From positions 1 through 33,558 of the forward strand of contig JAWKOD010000008.1 of the NCBI GenBank assembly GCA_041391385.1: a stretch of 33,558 nt of DNA. Reading direction: 5' to 3'. Positions 32,045 through 33,558 of the stretch are shown here, one piece after another (positions within the stretch are counted from its first letter, which is position 1; each line of letters begins with the position of its first letter). The position numbers were made by a program, and so were the translations under genes. The notes beneath the pieces were generated by a model. The model was not told the origin of the DNA and searched no databases. It saw nothing but the letters and a program-made list of their open reading frames with translations. Source of the DNA: CANIGN01 sp041391385 (GTDB lineage: Bacteria > Bdellovibrionota > UBA2428).

Positions 32045-32527
32045 ATGAAGAGAATTATTCTTTTAACTTGTTGCGTACTTTTTTCTTCCCAGCTGGAAGC
32101 TAACGCCCGTGTTTGGTCGCGCTCTATTATGCCAAGCTGCCAATTTGTCTATCAGGTAGAAAGTGATGTTCGAGTTCAAGCGCCTAGCGAAGTTCTATCT
32201 AATTATTCATTCGAAGAGGTATATCTTAAAGCGCGTTTTAAAAATACTTGGGATAATGATCCCGCGAATTCTGAAACTTTCTACATTGCGCTTAACCCGA
32301 GTGGACTTGCAGAATTTACTTTTGAATCCATGAGTGTGTCTAAAGAATATTTGTTTCGGAACATGACTTTTTCTTGGGTGCGTAAGCAGGGCGATGATTG
32401 GGAGTCTATGAGTGCTCCGATGGTTGCGGACGTGGGGCGTCAATTCGGAGAATCCTGTTATGTTGAGCGCTATTCTGATTCTCAATATGTAGAGCGAGAG
32501 CTTAGAGCTTCTGTGATAGATCAATAA
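32045..32527 (+). CDS. Small exported protein of unknown function
   Basis: 160 aa from ATG 32045, where the signal peptide MKRIILLTCCVLFSSQLEANA begins; the frame is open 9 codons further upstream to a TTG with no ribosome site. Mature part has two cysteines (MPSCQFVYQ and ESCYVERY) that probably pair, and a beta-rich middle (YLKARFKNTW, FYIALNPSGLAEFTFE). No family recognised. Divergent from the gene at 31926 (118 nt between). Followed 17 nt later by the DUF606 gene on the same strand. Confidence 0.75.
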   Translation: MKRIILLTCCVLFSSQLEANARVWSRSIMPSCQFVYQVESDVRVQAPSEVLSNYSFEEVYLKARFKNTWDNDPANSETFYIALNPSGLAEFTFESMSVSKEYLFRNMTFSWVRKQGDDWESMSAPMVADVGRQFGESCYVERYSDSQYVERELRASVIDQ

Positions 32528-32544
32528 GCGAAGGAAATCTGAGG

Positions 32545-32991
32545 ATGTATTTAGCGAGTGTTTTTGCTTTTGTTATTGGACTGCTGACTGTTTTACAATC
32601 TGGATTAAACAAAAAGGTTTCATTTACGGTGGGGCTACCCGCCGCCATTGTTTTAAACAGCGTCATTATTCTCGTGATCTCTTTGGTGTTTTATTTTGGA
32701 CAAAAGCAGGGCTGGATTCCATTTCCTGAACAATTAAAAAGCACGTCTCTTTTGGGTTTTAATAAGTGGTGGCTTTTTGTCCCGGCACTTTGTGGATTTT
32801 TTATTGTAATGGGATTTCCCTACACGATTAGCTTTGTGGGTGCTGCTCAGGTTTTTGTTATAGCAATAGCGGGACAATGCGTAGGGAGTTTGTTGTGGGA
32901 TGCGTACATCGAGCACAACACGATTAATATGATTAAAGTAGGTGGTGTATTTCTCACACTTTTGGGTGCTTATATAACAAGCTTTAAATAG
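32545..32991 (+). CDS. DUF606/YdcZ-family small DMT membrane protein
   Basis: 148 aa with about five hydrophobic helices, the usual length of the family. Typical segments: VFAFVIGLLTVLQSGLNKK (first helix with the Q.G.N motif), SFVGAAQVFVIAIAGQCVGSLLWD, and a closing GVFLTLLGAYI. Members are half-size relatives of EamA/DMT transporters; substrates are generally unknown. AAGGAA lies 8 nt before the ATG. Probably co-transcribed with the preceding small exported gene. Confidence 0.88.
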   Translation: MYLASVFAFVIGLLTVLQSGLNKKVSFTVGLPAAIVLNSVIILVISLVFYFGQKQGWIPFPEQLKSTSLLGFNKWWLFVPALCGFFIVMGFPYTISFVGAAQVFVIAIAGQCVGSLLWDAYIEHNTINMIKVGGVFLTLLGAYITSFK

Positions 32992-33012
32992 TATAAATGT
33001 TTCTGTTCATTA

Positions 33013-33558
33013 TCAAAATGCTATATAGCTAGCAGCAACAGACGATCCTAATTTTATGAGAATGCTTGTTGAGTTGACAAGTTGGACGCACATACCGCCT
33101 GTGAAGACGCTGGTCATCGTACCACTGCTTGTGCATAATCCGCTAGTTGTTACTTGCCCGTGTACTCTGCTTGAGCTTCCGCCTGCAATGGCCGCATGCC
33201 AAGTGCCATTTTTGTCTTTTGCAATTGTGGCGCTTCCGTTAAAAGCGTCTCCCGAGGAAGTGGCCGTAACGTGTATTTGTATTTGGTTTATTTGGCTTGC
33301 ATCTATGCTAACGCTACTTCCCGTAGCAATGTCACCAGTGCTAACACTAGCGCCTGAGCTAGTTACACCAGAAGCTGTACAACAAATAGCATAGGACTGA
33401 GCAAGGGTTCCTGTTGAGCCAGAACTGCAATGCCAACCTTCGCGACCATCTGCATGTGTAATGGGGTAATGTTCGTACATGTAAGCGCTGCCAGATTCTT
33501 TGCAACCGCCACCTGTGCGTTTTTCACCCGCACTACAAAAGGCCTCTGATATTTGAAA
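33013..33558 (-). CDS. Cysteine-rich extracellular-type protein (5' end beyond window)
   Basis: The frame is open from the TGA at 33015-33013 to the right edge: 181 residues seen. An internal ATG at 33480 is unlikely to be the start because the upstream codons continue the same style (AFCSAGEKRTGGGCKESGSA). Cysteine pairs (FCSAG, GGGCKE, GWHCSS, AICCTA, GLCTS, GMCVQ) together with Ser/Thr/Gly-rich, Lys-poor composition suggest a disulfide-stabilised secreted or surface protein, perhaps the C-terminal domain of an adhesin or fibre-like protein. No family named. It converges with the DUF606 gene. Confidence 0.7.
   Translation of the reverse strand, partial: FQISEAFCSAGEKRTGGGCKESGSAYMYEHYPITHADGREGWHCSSGSTGTLAQSYAICCTASGVTSSGASVSTGDIATGSSVSIDASQINQIQIHVTATSSGDAFNGSATIAKDKNGTWHAAIAGGSSSRVHGQVTTSGLCTSSGTMTSVFTGGMCVQLVNSTSILIKLGSSVAASYIAF

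Noticed and set aside
33020..33036. GCTATATAGC / GCTAGC palindromes near the right-edge gene
   Set aside because: Very short and overlapping coding sequence; expected by chance.
1..33558. CRISPR array, tRNA, rRNA, integrase or insertion sequence
   Set aside because: Scanned by eye on both strands; no regularly spaced repeats, no cloverleaf-like sequence and no transposase or integrase motif were seen.

Overview
The window looks like a chromosomal segment of a Gram-negative (two-membrane) bacterium with moderate AT bias. It encodes a nearly complete type II secretion system (T2SS), several lipoproteins with clear lipoboxes, and many small proteins with export signals. A PilM-like GspL, a long aromatic amino-acid hydroxylase and short unfamiliar secreted proteins would fit a Bdellovibrionota/deltaproteobacterial-type genome. 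That placement is inference: no rRNA or marker gene is present to fix the taxon.

Layout. Positions 1-12668 (minus strand) hold the gsp operon, transcribed gspC-D-E-(small secreted gene)-F-G-H-I-J-K-L-M, with gspM running off the left edge. gspD is split by a frame disruption at about 10589-10597, exactly between two conserved secretin blocks. A near-perfect palindrome sits between gspD and gspE, and a 96-aa cysteine-containing exported protein interrupts the operon between gspE and gspF. Positions 12797-13960 (plus) encode an unrecognised exported protein. Then come serB (phosphoserine phosphatase, two ACT domains plus a HAD domain) and a DedA/YqaA-type membrane protein, both on minus, separated by a second palindrome. 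Positions 16136-18187 (plus) encode a 683-aa coiled-coil lipoprotein with a strong terminator, followed by a frameshifted gene for an exported protein.

Positions 19365-23043 hold a polyamine-type ABC transporter: potA-potB-potC on minus, with the binding lipoprotein potD diverging on plus and only 14 nt between the potA and potD start codons. Next on minus are a small lipoprotein, an exported protein with an ADP-ribosyltransferase/PARP-like signature, and a long phenylalanine hydroxylase-type enzyme. Positions 26490-27962 (plus) form an ECF sigma factor / membrane anti-sigma / periplasmic CPxP-like three-gene unit. The sigma reading frame clearly extends upstream of its only usable start codon, into an in-frame TGA.

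The right end has an exported protein with protein-kinase-like features beside a T9 tract, a di-haem c-type cytochrome with an N-terminal IPT/TIG-like domain, two small exported proteins, a DUF606/YdcZ membrane protein, and the 3' part of a cysteine-rich extracellular protein running off the right edge.

How it fits together. The T2SS carries folded periplasmic proteins across the outer membrane. The window is rich in exported proteins of unknown role (ART-like, kinase-like, cysteine-rich) that are plausible but unproven substrates. The sigma/anti-sigma/periplasmic unit is most simply an envelope-stress or metal-sensing switch. Three genes with frame disruptions (gspD, the 18.3-18.9 kb gene, the sigma gene), plus a fourth locus where a homopolymer may set the frame (T9 at 28.05 kb), mean that sequencing or assembly error must be excluded before biology is read into any of them. 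No tRNA, rRNA, CRISPR array, insertion sequence or phage integrase was found.
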